From Bimastos eiseni (Eukaryota > Annelida > Clitellata > Crassiclitellata > Lumbricidae): a stretch of DNA of 64,000 nt. This document shows positions 34,291-46,235 of this stretch, one piece after another (position 1 is the stretch's first letter; each line of letters starts with the position of its first letter). The notes beneath the pieces are model-generated. The model worked only from the letters and a program-made list of their open reading frames with translations. It ran no database searches and was not told the origin of the DNA. The position numbers and the translations under genes were made by a program. The stretch lies in the NCBI GenBank assembly GCA_959347315.1, contig OY365819.1, forward strand, positions 23,454,589 to 23,518,588, in the 5' to 3' direction.

Positions 34291-34560
34291 AGATAACTTG
34301 AAGCAGAAGCAATTGGAGAAAATTAGCTCAAATGGACAGGAAATTGGTTGAAAGACAGAAGGCAAAAGGTTGGGACTAGAGCCCATTTTTTTAGAGTAAA
34401 GAGTGGAGTGCCAAAAACGTTTTAAGACCGTTGCTCTTTATATTGTTAATTAATGATTATGACATCGAAAATCTAAAATTTTGCTCACGATGCAACGCAT
34501 CCATAACAAGGACGATATGCTTTAAACATAATGGTACATAGTGGTCTATGTATGGGTCAT
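34291..34560 (+). pseudogene. Degenerate LINE, second part of RT
   Basis: Reads EAEAIGEN-stop-LKWTGNWLKDRRQKVGTRAHF, then VKSGVP, then after shifts NDYDIENLKFAHDATHP, where FAHDAT stands for the FADD catalytic motif. It continues the LINE at 31,560-33,650. The left end of the inverted duplication (34,408) falls inside the SGVP motif, so everything from there on also exists in inverted form near 62,380-62,533. Confidence 0.7.
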
Positions 34561-34670
34561 ACAGTATTAAAGTTCAGAATCTGCGTGGTAACGCTATTTA
34601 CACATAAATGTCCAATATTAATTTCTTTGTTTTCGTTTCTTTGTCTTCATTTCTTTAGCTAGAGCTAGAA

Positions 34671-34855
34671 CAGCGATTCCCAGCCTGTCACGCGTGGGCC
34701 AAAAGTGGCCGGCCCACCAGGCCTCGAAAAGTGGCCATCAACCTTGAGCATTTCGCCGGCCGCGCCGCGCATGCAAAAATTTTGTGGGTCCGCCGCCGAT
34801 TTTTGTTGCGACCGCCGCCGCCAACAATAATTTGTCGGCGCGCCGCCGATGCTGA
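34671..34855. mobile_element. hAT-like terminus, GC-rich
   Basis: Begins CAGCGATTCCCAGCCTG and continues with GGGCCAAAAGTGGCCGGCCC and CGCCGCCGATTTTTGTTGCG. The CAGxGxTTCCCAxCCTG start is characteristic of hAT-type ends. The matching other end was not located. An inverted copy lies at 62,086-62,270 in the right arm. Confidence 0.5.
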
Positions 34856-35801
34856 TGTGCTAAATTGCTACACATACATACATTATGCACTTTGAACACA
34901 CCCACACACACCGATATAGCCTATTCATGTATATATATATACATTTGACCTTCCTAAAGTTCATCACCACGGCGTCATGCAGGACTGTAGAACTCGACTG
35001 CATTTGCTGCGCGCTCTGTTTTCATTGACTCGATACATGTAGAATTGTACATATCGATTTATTATGGACCTGAAGTTGACTTGAGAACTGGTATGTCAAA
35101 CCTAAGTCCCTGGACTTAGGAGAGTACGTCACAATCGATTAACTAGCACACCAAGGGCCGGAACGCGCGATTGACTTCTGTAAGAAAGAATTGTGCACTT
35201 AAAGGCAATTAACCACCTATAGAAGCATAAACACGACTCTGAGAGAGAGATTGAGAAGAGACACAAATAGCCACTGATAGCCAAAGAGACAACGATTACT
35301 TTTATGGTCTCGATCCTTCTCTCATTTGGCATTCACCGATCGCCCGTTTAAATGAACACTAAGGTATTTAGCGTGAATCGTCGTAGATTACAATCTCTGA
35401 GCCATCATCCACATGCACTCTTTTGCAGAGGCTTATGATGGTAGCATACGGTCTAACCAGCGTGGCAACTGGGTCAGTCATGCTTTAACTAGGCGCTATA
35501 CAAATTTTCTAAATGAATGAATGATAGAGGATCACTGGACAATAGAGGCTTGTGTAGACCTTCCACGGTAAACGTCCCCATCGTTGTTGGTCATCTACGA
35601 TACAGCTTTATCCACTCTTTCAACCGTTTACTCTTGATGGGACTCATTCGGTAGAGTACATAGCCTACTGCGCGATGACTCAAAAGTGGTCACTCTTCCA
35701 GCTATATAATGAGTGACGCTGGTTTACATCTAGACTGTGATTAAATTAAACTTACGTTATTGAAAGCCTTCTTAAGTACTTTTAAATTAAGCAGTGTCAA
35801 A

Positions 35802-35860
35802 TGTTTGGATTTATGGCAAATCATAAGCATCACGCTTATGATTGGCCATAAATCCAAACA
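35802..35860. repeat. 59-bp near-perfect palindrome
   Basis: TGTTTGGATTTATGGC and its reverse complement flank a small loop around AAGCATCACGCTT. It is probably a miniature foldback element. The inverted copy is at 61,081-61,139. Confidence 0.85.
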
Positions 35861-35986
35861 ATGACAATGACACTCTGAAGTTATTATATTATTTTAGATA
35901 AGTGATCGTTTGTTGTGGTGATCAAATAAATTTGACAGTAGGCCCTAATAGGCCCTAATAGGCCTACATGAAAATTATTATCTCAC

Positions 35987-36173
35987 CTTTAAGGGAGCGC
36001 CAAATTGCCTTCTTGAATCGCTGCCTGGTAATTCTTCAATTAAAGCAAACATTGACTGATATGAGATATCTGATAACTTCTTCGTCTCTCAGTTTTGTTG
36101 GTGAATTCAATATCCAGTGTAAATAAGACTTTTATAAAATAATGTCCAACATTTGAAGTGGAACATCATACAG
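35987..36173 (-). pseudogene. Orphan F-box-like exon (left arm)
   Basis: Exactly 187 bp, like the gene A exon at 10,131-10,317, with acceptor TTTTTCAG and donor AAAG then GTGAG. It reads LYDVPLQMLDIIL, a TAA stop, KSYLHWILNSPTKLRDEEV, LISVNVCFN, a TGA stop, RITRQRFKKAI. The rest of the gene (CARD, TRADD-N-like, propeller) is absent nearby, so it is an isolated, decayed exon. Identical in structure to 60,768-60,954. Confidence 0.8.
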
Positions 36174-36253
36174 CTGAAAAACAAACACAACGCGAAATTA
36201 ACGCTGGAAGACTGTAATTATTGAGCAGCCCAAAATGATGCGCGGATGCCAAA

Positions 36254-36415
36254 TACCAGGGAAATATGCTGCTAAGACTTACCTTTCCGTCGCAGTTCAT
36301 TTCGTCGTCATGACTTATTTCGTTCTAGTTCGTCACAGTTCATTTCGACGCATTTTTAGGTTGCACACATTTTGAAAGAAACCACCTAAAGTCTTAGTAG
36401 CATATTTCCCTGGTA
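36254..36415. mobile_element. MITE with about 27-bp inverted repeats and TA flanks
   Basis: Begins TACCAGGGAAATATGCTG and ends CAGCATATTTCCCTGGTA-like (one mismatch at the CTGCTAA/CTACTAA position). TA at both ends could be the target duplication. The interior carries CGTCGCAGTTCATTTCGTC and ATTTTGAAAGAAACCACC, shared with the foldback element at 33,651-34,290. It lies just upstream of the orphan exon; an inverted copy is at 60,526-60,687. Confidence 0.8.
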
Positions 36416-37539
36416 TAGTACATCAAGGTGTCTCAAATCTTGAGCATATTCCCTTATTAATGGCCATTTTCGATAACACGTGATATAGAGTCATCTATGC
36501 GAACTAATTCAGAAAGTCCAGCTATCTTTAAACATTCTGATATCGACATTCAGAGTTAGCCTATACCGTAAGAGTGTTAGTGACAGCGAGAAGAGAAAGA
36601 TAAACAATTAAACATATATATAAAAATGAGATTAAATTGAAGGCTTTCCTAGCTGCAATACTTGTTTTTTTGAACAAATGTAGATCCCAGACTTCAAAAA
36701 TAAAATTTGGTGCAAAAACATATATACGCGTAAATTACACATTGTGAAAATGCCTTTAATATTGCGCTCAGGACTGTTCGGCTATGGCCATATAGTTAAT
36801 AAAATTTATACCCAATATGAATACAACGCCTGTGCTTAAAGTTTGCATTGGCTTCCTGTTCAGCAAAGAATTAGCCTCAATTTGTGGCTCACGAGGATAT
36901 ATTGCCAACCACAACACTTCAACCAGCTCTTATTTCCCAAATATAATCATTATTAAACGAGGCCCTCTGATTATCTTTGTCTGGTTATACCTATATCAAT
37001 CACTGTTTATGATCAACGATCCTTCTCCGTCGTTGGACCAACTACTTTGGACTCTCTTCCTGTGTTAGTGCGCTGTTCTCAGTCGTTATTGTCATATCAT
37101 TCTCAACGTAGACTGTGTCTCTGTTTTACGCACTAAGGTCCTGCTCACGGACTGGTTTTGGTGTAGCCTATTATTGGCCGATAATAACTAATTAATATTC
37201 ACTATGCATTAGACCCCAACTCAAAAGGAGTTAATAATTACAATTGTAATTTCAATGACAAGCAAATTATACGTTTGCATCACAGCTGTTGAGTGAACAA
37301 ATCCATTTAATTAAACACGGTAGCGTGTTGCGATAAATGTAGACTATAAATAATACGATGATTCCTTGAAAGTTTTTTTTTAAACATAAGCTTATTTAGA
37401 AATTTTTAAACACCTCTGAAAAGTATTTTCAAAAAGTATTTTAGAAATTCCTTTGAGTGCAATTTATTTTGTAATTTCAAAACATTTTCGTAAAGCATTC
37501 TGCTCATCACTGAGTATGATACAAAATACAAAAACGGCG

Positions 37540-37700
37540 ATCCGTCAAAGGACCGCCCGAGAAAAGAGCGCCGACGAAAGAGCGCCGACGAAAGAGCACC
37601 GATGAATGAGCGACCAGACAAAAGAGCGATCGGCTGAAGTGCGACGACGAAAAGTGCCGACATTGGAGCACCCGATTAAGAGCGACCGCAAGAAGAGTTA
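37540..37700. repeat. Array of GAGCGCCGACGAAA-type subrepeats
   Basis: Six to eight short units built from AGAGCG(C/A)(C/G)(C/A)(G/C)A(C/A)(G/A)AA, e.g. GAGCGCCGACGAAAGAGC. Organisation is like the terminal subrepeats of the foldback elements at 21.1 and 33.7 kb. A possible opposite-orientation partner, TCGCTCTTCTGTCGGGCG, lies at about 40,599-40,635. The reverse-strand frames across it are artefacts. Inverted copy at 59,241-59,401. Confidence 0.65.
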
Positions 37701-38689
37701 TGACTTGTCGGACTTCGCTGTGAGGCAAAGGCTTCTCATAAAATGAAGATAGCTTATAGTTATTTTTTGGAAATAAGCTTAAAACATGTTCTTGAAGTAA
37801 CCTACAGAAAGTAGAGGGAGACTGGGGCTGGTTATGACAATTTACACATTTAGATGTTTTATGACCGAACTTGATCTCCAACAACGGTTAACAATATATC
37901 ATTGCAATCAATTCAACTTCCATCCAAACAGGAAACAAACAACTAATTATTGTGTCACGCAGGATACACACTGAGTTGAATTCATTTGCGTGAATTCAAT
38001 AATTTATTAAAGAAATCAGACATTCTGTCAAAGGACAACGTCACTTCTGAATTTCTATTGCTCTTGTTGGATGCATAGACACAGCAAATAGTCAGTGACA
38101 CACATTCTCATCTGCCGTTAATTGCCGTCTCAAACAAAGGCTGACAAACGGTTCGAGCGAGACTGTGCTGAATACCACGAGAGGTGAAACTCGTATGACA
38201 TTTTTTATTTAGCAAGTGCCATCTGTCAGCTGTCGGCGGCTATGCGTTAAATGTTTCCACTCATGTGCTTAGGGCCACCACTGACAACTCTTTTCAGCTT
38301 AATGTTCATAGATTTGCTAACAGCTGCATTTTTACTTGTTCACTGTGACTTTGACAGCATCTAGGCCAGCGCAGAGAGCGCCTCTGAGTATACATCTTGA
38401 AAGGGCCCCGTATAAAATCCTGATTGCATTACATTACACACCATTACATTACAAATGAGGTCTTGTCGTTTTTTTGCGTATTGGGCCGATGTGGAGCGTA
38501 GCCTGAATGAAGGACAATTGTCCTAGCTTCTTCTTACCTCTCCCGCAGTCTATAGGCCTAACGCCATTGACCGGTCACAGAGCAAGTAGGGCTTTCTGGT
38601 CCTACTTGACGTAAGCGCTGCCTTTGACATGGTTGATAATGACATTCTATTATTTGGAGTCTCAACGTGGTGCTTTTGGCTACACTGGT

Positions 38690-39110
38690 AGCCAAAAGCA
38701 TCATGCTTAAATATAGTCCTAAGCTGGACTGACGAAAAAGAGCGTTCTTAAGAAGAAGCTGCATTGGTAAAATTGTCAGCAATAATTATTGAGCATAATT
38801 AGAATTATGCTTAAACGAAGCTTGTGCTATTAGAAGAATGACACATAAGTTGAAACTGGATTGATGAAAATTATTATGCTTTAGTGGAAGCGGGAATGAT
38901 GAAAATTTTCTGTTTAGCTAGAAGCTGGACTGATGAAAAGACTTATGTCTAACTTGATGCTAGATTGACGGAAAGAGCGCCATAATATTTGTATCAGGAT
39001 TGATGAATAGCACCCTGTTTAACCATAACCTAGATTGCATGATTCCTTTCATTAATCCAGTTTCCTATCATCAGTCCAGATTCTTTTTCAAATTAAGAGT
39101 GCATGATTTT
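38690..39110. repeat. Core minisatellite of about 38 bp, third array
   Basis: Degenerate units containing AGAAGCTGGACTGATGAAAA and AAGTTGAAACTGGATTGATG separated by TTATGCTTAA-like spacers. Same family as 21,536-21,880. Inverted copy at 57,831-58,251. Confidence 0.75.
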
Positions 39111-39366
39111 TCCTAGCAAATGGTTGTATACACATACTTTGCCAGCCTAAACAACGGTTTACCAAAGTTCGTTATACACACATATCAAACATAGTTTGAT
39201 ATATAATTAATTAATAATATATAAATAATTAATATGGCCAATATATGTGCACAGCTTATAAATATGTGTGCCGGATAAGTGATCAATCAGGTGGAAAATA
39301 CAAGGTAAAAGTAGGGGAAAATGTTCGAGGGTAAAATGTCCTAAAACTATCCTTGATTATATTATA

Positions 39367-40410
39367 CTAGCTGGGGCACTCGGTGCCCGGGCAAAGACAG
39401 GTTTTTGGCCCTGGCGCGGAGGAAGACGGCTGCTGCCCCTCTACTGAGTGTCCGAGGTGTTTCCCAAGCGAACGGCGAAAGTTTCAAGTGAATAACTGTA
39501 GAAGTGTGCAAATGCATAAACTGAGAGACAGATGCATACACATAATCTAGATATACATGTAAATAAACAGTGTTTATAGTAAATACCACATACAGCATTT
39601 TGTGTTCAGTACTGTATTTTGATGGTTTTATTGCATGATGACAATTTGTGCCTCATTTTTACACAGCAGGACTCTTGTCCCATTAGGTCCCCCTTTAGTA
39701 TCTGTTCAGTCTTTCAACATGGTATTAGTATGAAATATGATTATGGGCTAGTGGGTGCTGCTTTATGGGAGCAATAAAGATTAAAGAGCTATGTTAATCA
39801 AGTTAAAAACCTACCTATTGATTGTTTAGAAATTTCAGATATCATTGATGCATTTACTTAATAATATATTTGATCTGATTGTGTGAGATGAACTCTGTTT
39901 ATAGCTATGATGTATACGACTTCGTTAAATGTTATTGATGCAATTAAGGTGAATTACTTTCATTGGCTGCATAAATGGTTGCTATTGGGCGACCTCTATG
40001 AGCGGAACCTTTGGGGTTTCCCATTGTTCACTGCATGTTTAGTTACTGTACTGTTATTCTGTCATGTGTCATGCATTTCGTTCGTGAACAATAAAGCGTT
40101 GATTGGTTGATTGATACCCACGTGACCGACTGTGCAAACGATACTGTATACCTGGCACGTGTACAATATGTCGCAGGTGACACGATCCAGAGGAATAAGA
40201 AGGAAACTTTGCATTTATGGATGTGTGAGAGGTGCGCCGTAGGTTTCTGGCCCTGGAGACCAGGAAGTGGGCGGCTGCGGGATTCAGGAATCCCTCTACT
40301 GCGTGTCCCAGGTGCTCCCCGAGTCAACGGCGAAGGTTTCGAGTCAATAGTTGTAAAACTGTGGATATTCATCGCCGGACAGAGGGACACACAGATAGCC
40401 TTCTTTATTT
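39367..40410 (-). mobile_element. Helitron-like non-autonomous element, interrupted copy
   Basis: Reverse-oriented copy of the 26,929-27,565 element. The 3' end (CTAG at 39,367-39,370 and hairpin GGGCACTCGGTGCCC) is on the left. The middle AGTCTTTCAACATG block is at about 39,710-39,730, and the first half is at 40,115-40,410. About 390 bp of extra sequence (39,735-40,110) interrupts the middle. The inverted-duplication arm ends at 39,622, inside this element. Confidence 0.65.
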
Positions 40411-43400
40411 ATAAAATGAAGTATAGGCCTATATTAATGCTTGTAGTTGAGCCTTTACTTTCCCCCGCATTACACTTTTATTAGTCACATTTTGATTATT
40501 TAAGATTCAATTTTCACGACCTTCCTATAGTTTAAATTAAGTTACACCGTCAATGAAGGGTTGTATATAAAAAATTTCCATTTTAGAATTATGTCATCGC
40601 TCTTCTGTCGGGCGATCTTTTGTCGGGGTGCCTCAACAAATGATACAGGCCCACGTGTCGCTGTCATGAGCACAGAATCACATGTTTTGGAGTATTTGAA
40701 TTTTGGTGATATCGTAAAAACTCTCATCATTTTCCTTGTGTTTAATAAAATTAAAAATATAAAGTTTAACGTATGAGGATCATTTTACACTTGTAGTTCA
40801 CAGATTCCCCGTGTAAGCAGTTTAATAAATGCATCAAAATGACATATGAAAGCAACTGCAATGCAATACTCTATATCTGAGACTGAAAGATCGAGGCCCT
40901 GATCGGCAGCGTTCAAGCATAGGCCTAAGGTCCTCAGACTCCTTAAATCGGCTCTTATGAAGTCCGTAAACATACGCGTGCTAATTATAATTATGTTTCA
41001 GAGCAAGGTTGAAATCTAAAAGAAAGGATGTAAGAGAGGATGTTTTCTTCAATGTTACGTGAGAAAACCTTGTAATTTACAATGAATTAGCTTGATTAAC
41101 CACTTTAATCACCTCACCGTTGTCTTAGAAGGCTGATGATTCATCTCTGTTTTAAAAACAAACAATTGCTAAAATATATTTTAAGAAATGAATAAATGAT
41201 TCTTACAAAACTAACTGTAGTGCCTACTATAAAAATTGTGCAATTCACAGAATTCATTTTAGTTGATGCAACTAGAAAAATATTGGTGTAGGCCTATGAT
41301 GTAGGAATTTGTATCCTAGCAGTCAAAAAGCCTTGAAAGCCCTACAACCATCAAATCTGATACTCAAAAAATGAGAATGCGATTCCTTCGTATATGCGAT
41401 ATATGCGATATGTCGATTCTGAAAATGTCCCACCTTCCACCATGCGTCGGCGTCAATGCAAAAACCGTGAAATTTAATTGTTAGAGCTGACAAACAGCTT
41501 CAATAGGATGAATTACCAGATTATAGACATGCCATTTTGAGTATGATAGGCCCGAGAAATACAGACTGATTCTGAATACCTCAAATGTTTACAGTTCAGT
41601 GCTCCATAACCTGTTAACCTATATTAAAAGGAGACTAGTTACCATCTACAGACAAATTCCATATGGCCATAGTTTAGTATAACATCAGCTCGACCTATGA
41701 ATCAAAATATTTACATTGCATCTTCAATTGTGCAATGTACACCAGAGTTATAACGAAACAGTTGACGTGAAAGGCGTTGGGAAAGATTGCTTCCTAGTAT
41801 GTATTCATCATACGTAATATTTACTCATGCGTTTGGCAGGAAAAGACAGGTAATGCATCGTCAATGAATTCAATAGATATTCAATTGCCTACAACGTTGC
41901 TTTGCACATTAACAGTTCACATCTTGCATATTGATTCCAAGTTCATCAGATTAGCAAACACAAATCAATTTGGATCATTTGCTCCAGGTAATACATCATG
42001 TGGCTGATTTTTAAATCTGGATCGTCACTACCTGCTGTTGATGCCATCCATTGCTTCTTTGAAGTCACGTCAGTATCAGTAGAATGCCGATTATTTTCTT
42101 CCATTGGGTGTAACAGCATAATGCTCTTTGAGAAATATCTCTCTGAAAGTCACCCATGCTCAATACAATTCACGAGATGAATTGCTTCTAGAATTGGAAC
42201 AACAATTGTCATAATCTCAACACATTATCCTTGTGGCGTCACACCGGAAATGTAATTTCTATTTAAGACAAATATCAGCTGATACTTGGGATTGGGCAGA
42301 CACTCAGTCATTTTAAATTGATGTAAGAGTTTCTTATTCTGTACCCAATTGAAGGTAATGGTACATGTAAATTGATCAATTTTCGTCCGAGACGAAGCAA
42401 TCAAATAAAAAAATGGAGCGTGGGGGCCCGAAACCCCTCTGACCTATGTGAAATATGCAAAGTGTTTTAAATTTGAATGGGCTTGTCCAATTTGAACACA
42501 GTTGGTATGTATGAATTCAGAAAACGTATTTGCAAGTGATGATATCGGGCTTATTGCCCCTAAAAGCTTCGATGGTGTCCTTATTGGCACATCTCCATGT
42601 AATGTAATATGTTCAAATCAGACAAACACATCAAAAGTTATGGCCTCCGTGTGACCACGCTTGCAGTCACGCTTCATTTCTTTATTTGAATGCTTCTCAT
42701 CGGACAGAAATGGATCAATAAATCCTCATCTACAAATTGATACTGCGAACTAACCTTTACCACGTGAGTCATTAATTCTGGGCCGAGCATGCAAGTCGTA
42801 GCATCCATCATTAACAGCTGATGATTATCTGACCAACAAAATGTACACCCACATGTGCATCAACATACCTACATTACCTACAGGATTGGCGGTAAGAAGA
42901 AATGGCAAATAACTGCTAAAGTCTCTGGTAAATTTTCATTCACAACGTACGTGCTCACCCTACGACAACCATCCTCTTGTTTATCTCTAGTTATGTGTAG
43001 ACCGAAAGAGTTTATCCAGCGCCTTTAAAGAGCACAATTGTTAGCCCTCTATGAAGGAATCAGGACTGGATTCTGGCGAAACCAGCAACTACACTTACCA
43101 CCCAATCTTGAAACTTACATTTTGACTACCGATTATCTGCTGAAGTTCTGATATTATCATATTTTCTAATTCAGGCAAAATGAGCAACAGAGGAAGGTAT
43201 CAATAAGGTTCATAATAGTGCTCCTGAATATTACCTGGAATGCGGTTAAAAATATTGACAAAGCCATACAATTGAAAATTACATGAAGTAAATGCCACCG
43301 TGAATTGCTCCATTTGTAAGCAAAATGGCTCTAAACAAAACGTACATTTTCTCGAAACAGTAATCATGGCTGGTTGTGTCATAGAATGAAGTGTATGGGG

Positions 43401-43840
43401 CGAACTGCTGATAGGGCTGGACTTTGAGAGAAAGCGGTGTGCAAAAATTTTGCCTCACTTTATATTTTTGCCGATTCAGCTAACAATGCCTTGGAGATAA
43501 CGCAACTCCACTTGTACTAAGAGACTGCGTACATGTCTTTTGTACCGAAACTTATGGGAATTAAGAAGTCATCCATATCAAAATATTGGTTTTCTAAAGT
43601 ATATTTAACCTCTGCAACAAACGCGCCTAAGTAGAATTAATTGTATTAGCCCTGAGCCTCTAATGCTGAATATAGATTGAAGCTTTGGTACTAGAATGGT
43701 GTAGCCAACCCATGGAATGAGCTGGATGGGGCGATTGTTTCTGTCGACAGTTGCTGCATTCAATAAGAAGCTGAGTAAATTTGAGTGTACTAGGAAGAAT
43801 AAGAGGATCAGATGCGCGTAGCAAGATTAGAAACAATAGA
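40411..43840. other. Long gene-free stretch
   Basis: About 3.4 kb of AT-rich sequence in which no coding exon, RNA gene or repeat family is recognisable apart from the TCGCTCTTCTGTCGGGCG motif near 40,600. Short open frames are present at chance level. Confidence 0.4.
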
Positions 43841-43844
43841 TAAA

Positions 43845-45520
43845 GGAAATAATAAAGAAGAAGAAGAAGAACAAGAAGTAGAAGAGTAAGAAGAAGACGA
43901 AGAAGAAGAAGGGGAGGAGAAGAAGAAGGTGAAGAAGAACAAGAAGAAGTAGAAGAGTAAGAAGAAGTCGAAGAAGAGGAAAGAAAGGAAAAGAGGAAGA
44001 AGAAGAGAAGGAAGAAGTAGAGGAAAAAAAGAAGAAGTAGAAGAAGTAGAAGAAGAAGAGGAAGTAGAAGAAGTAGAAGAAAAAGAAAAAAAGAGGTAGA
44101 AGCAGAAGCAGAAGAGGAAAAAGAAGAAGAAGAGGAAGAAGAAAAAGTTGAAGAAGAAGAAGAAGTAGAAGAAGTAGAAGAAGAAGAAGAAGTAGAAGAG
44201 GAAGAAGAAGTCGAAGAAGAGGAAAGAAAGGAGAAGAGAAAGAAGAAGAGAAGGACGAAGAAGAGGACAAAAGAAGAAGAAGAGGAATAGAAGAAGAAGA
44301 GGAAGAAGAAGAAAAAGTAGAAGAAGTAGAAGAAGAAGAGGAAGTAGAAGAAGTAGAAGAAAAAGAAAAAAAAGAAGTAGAAGCAGAAGCAGAAGAGGAG
44401 AAAGAAGAAGAAGAGGAAGAAGAAAAAGTTGAAGAAGAAGAAGAAGTAGAAGAAGTAGAAGAAGAAAAAGAAGAAGAATAAAAAGAAGTAGAAGAAGAAG
44501 AAGAAGAAAAAGTAGTAGTATAAGAAGAAGACCTAGTAGAAGAAGAAGGAGGAGGAGGAGGAGGAGAGGAGGTAGTAGAAGAAGGGCAGGAGGAGAGGAA
44601 GTAGAAAATGAAGAAGGAGGAGAAGAAGGAGGAGGAGAAGAAGAAGAAGTAGAAGAGTAAGAAGAAGATGACGAAGAGGAAAGAAGAAGAAGAGGAAGAA
44701 GAAGAGAAGGAAGAAGATGAGGACAAAGAAGACAAAGAGGATGAAGAGGAAGTAGAAGAAGTAGAAGAAGAAGAAGAAGAAGAAGGAAAAAAAGTAGAAG
44801 AGGAAGTAGAAAAAAGAAGAAGGTGAAGAAGGAGGAGGAGAAGAATAAGAAAAAGAAGAAGAAGAAGTAGAAGAAGAGGAACTAGTATAAGAAGAAGTAG
44901 AAGAAGAAGAAGTAGAAGAAGAAGAACTAGTAGAAGAAGAAGTAGAAGAAGAAGAAGTAGAAGAAGAAGAAGTAGAAGAAGAAGAAGAAGACCTAGTAGA
45001 AGAAGAGGGAGAAGGAGGAGGAGAGGAAGTAGAAAAAAGAAGGAGGAGAAGAAGAAGGAGGTGAAGAAGAAGAAGTAGAAGAGTAAGAAGAAGACGAAGA
45101 AGAGGAAAGAAAGGAGAAGAGGAAGAAAAAGAAAAGGAAGAAGATGAGGAAAGAGAAACAGAAGAGGAAAAAGATGAAGTAGAAGAAGAAGTAGAAAAAG
45201 TAGATGAAGAAGAAGAAGAATGAAAAAAAGAAGTAGAAGAAGAAGAAGATGAAGAAGAAGTAGAAGAAGAAGTAGAAGAAGAAGAAAAGAGAAGAAGAAG
45301 TAGAAGAAGAAGAACTAGTAGAAAAAGAAGAAGTAAAAGAAGAAGAAGTAGAAGAAGAAGAAGAGGGAGGAGGATTAGGAAGAGAGAAAGTAGAAGAAGG
45401 GGAGGAGGAGGAGTGGAAGTAGAAAATGAAGGAGAAGGAGGAGGAAAAAATGAGAGGGAAGAGAAGAAGGAGGAGGAGGAGAAGAAGGAGAAGAATAGGA
45501 AGAAGATGATGATGATGAAG
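43845..45520. repeat. GAA/AAG polypurine tract, about 1.67 kb
   Basis: Almost pure purine on the plus strand: GAAGAAGAAGTAGAAGAAG units with GGAGGAGGA and AAGAGGAAG variants. GTA interruptions recur and larger blocks (such as GAAGTAGAAGAAGTAGAAG with AGCAGAAGCAGAAG) repeat, for example 44,040-44,130 and 44,330-44,420. The long minus-strand frames of Ser, Phe and Leu are a direct result of the triplet pattern and are not proteins. A strand asymmetry this long can form triplex DNA. Confidence 0.95.
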
Positions 45521-45599
45521 ATTAAGAAGAAAGCGGAAGTAGACTGACGAGGAAGACGGAGATTGAAAACAAAACAACTGGCTCCCACACAGCTGCATT

Positions 45600-46130
45600 T
45601 CCAAATCGTCGTTACATTACGTCAAGTTATATAAACGCCAAAACATTTTCTTGATGCAAAACTTATGCACACCGCAAAATGCGCACCACTGCCATATCTT
45701 TCATACAACGCTTCGCAGTGTTTGTATTATTTTTTGTGTAGATATGGAGTAGACCTGTAAGTTACAAAGCACAAGCACAGTTGCAGGCTATGCGCATGAC
45801 TGCATATTCGAGATGAACGAACGCCTTTACGATATAGTCATGTTCGATGCGAGAATCCATATACTTGCTTAGATTGAATAGCAATTTACCAGACAACTTC
45901 AGTCGCAATGTCCTAAAGGCAATGCCGGATTTACATGTAAGCCAACTAAGCAACTGTATATCTTCGTTTAATGAGAAACAAACTGACAAACCGCAGTAAG
46001 TTACAAAAGGTGAATGTTCGTAGTTCGCGACCAGATCGGCAGAGAGGGTCATGACAGGTACAATTAAGCCTACTATTTATTATGAGCTACAAATTTGACT
46101 TTATAAAGAATCCTGGAGATGAAATTTCTA
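45600..46130. other. Intergenic, no gene recognised
   Basis: No supportable feature. The 45,762-46,052 minus frame has no domain. Confidence 0.4.
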
Positions 46131-46133
46131 GGG

Positions 46134-46235
46134 CAGTGGTTCTCAACCGGTGTGTCGCGGCACACCGGTGTGCCGGGAGGCACCGCCTGGTATTAGCGTG
46201 ACGCTAATAAAAAATAAAAAATAAAAACCTTACTC
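46134..46235 (+). mobile_element. hAT terminus
   Basis: Starts CAGTGGTTCTCAACCGG followed by TGTCGCGGCACACCGGTGTG. The CAGTGGTTCTCAACC start and the GCGGCACACxGGTGTGCCG inner palindrome are classic for animal hAT (Charlie-like) elements. The other end was not found nearby. Confidence 0.7.

Larger units (their letters stand above)
34408..39622. repeat. 5,215-bp inverted duplication, left arm
   Basis: Reverse complement of 57,319-62,533. For every position checked the two coordinates sum to 96,941, so there is no indel across the arm. The four substitutions noticed are near 35,065, 37,655, 38,355 and 39,260. At the left end GTGCCAAAAACG matches CGTTTTTGGCAC and diverges one base beyond. At the right end the match stops after ATTTTGA. 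Both ends fall inside repeats (a LINE and a Helitron-like element). The arm contains a hAT-like terminus, a palindrome, an orphan exon, a MITE, a GCGCCGACGAA array and the core minisatellite. Confidence 0.97.

Noticed and set aside
33640..34300. A CRISPR-like array of short direct repeats
   Set aside because: The units are degenerate, spacers are themselves related, the ends are inverted repeats, and the genome is eukaryotic; a foldback transposon explains it.
37406..37884. Ser/Arg/Phe-rich frames with repeated RRRSF motifs
   Set aside because: Produced by the GCGCCGACGAAA subrepeats, not by a protein-coding gene.
43827..45604. Long minus-strand frames of 200-350 residues rich in Ser, Phe and Leu
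   Set aside because: They are the translation of the GAA/AAG triplet tract in three frames, with no non-repetitive domain or splice signals.
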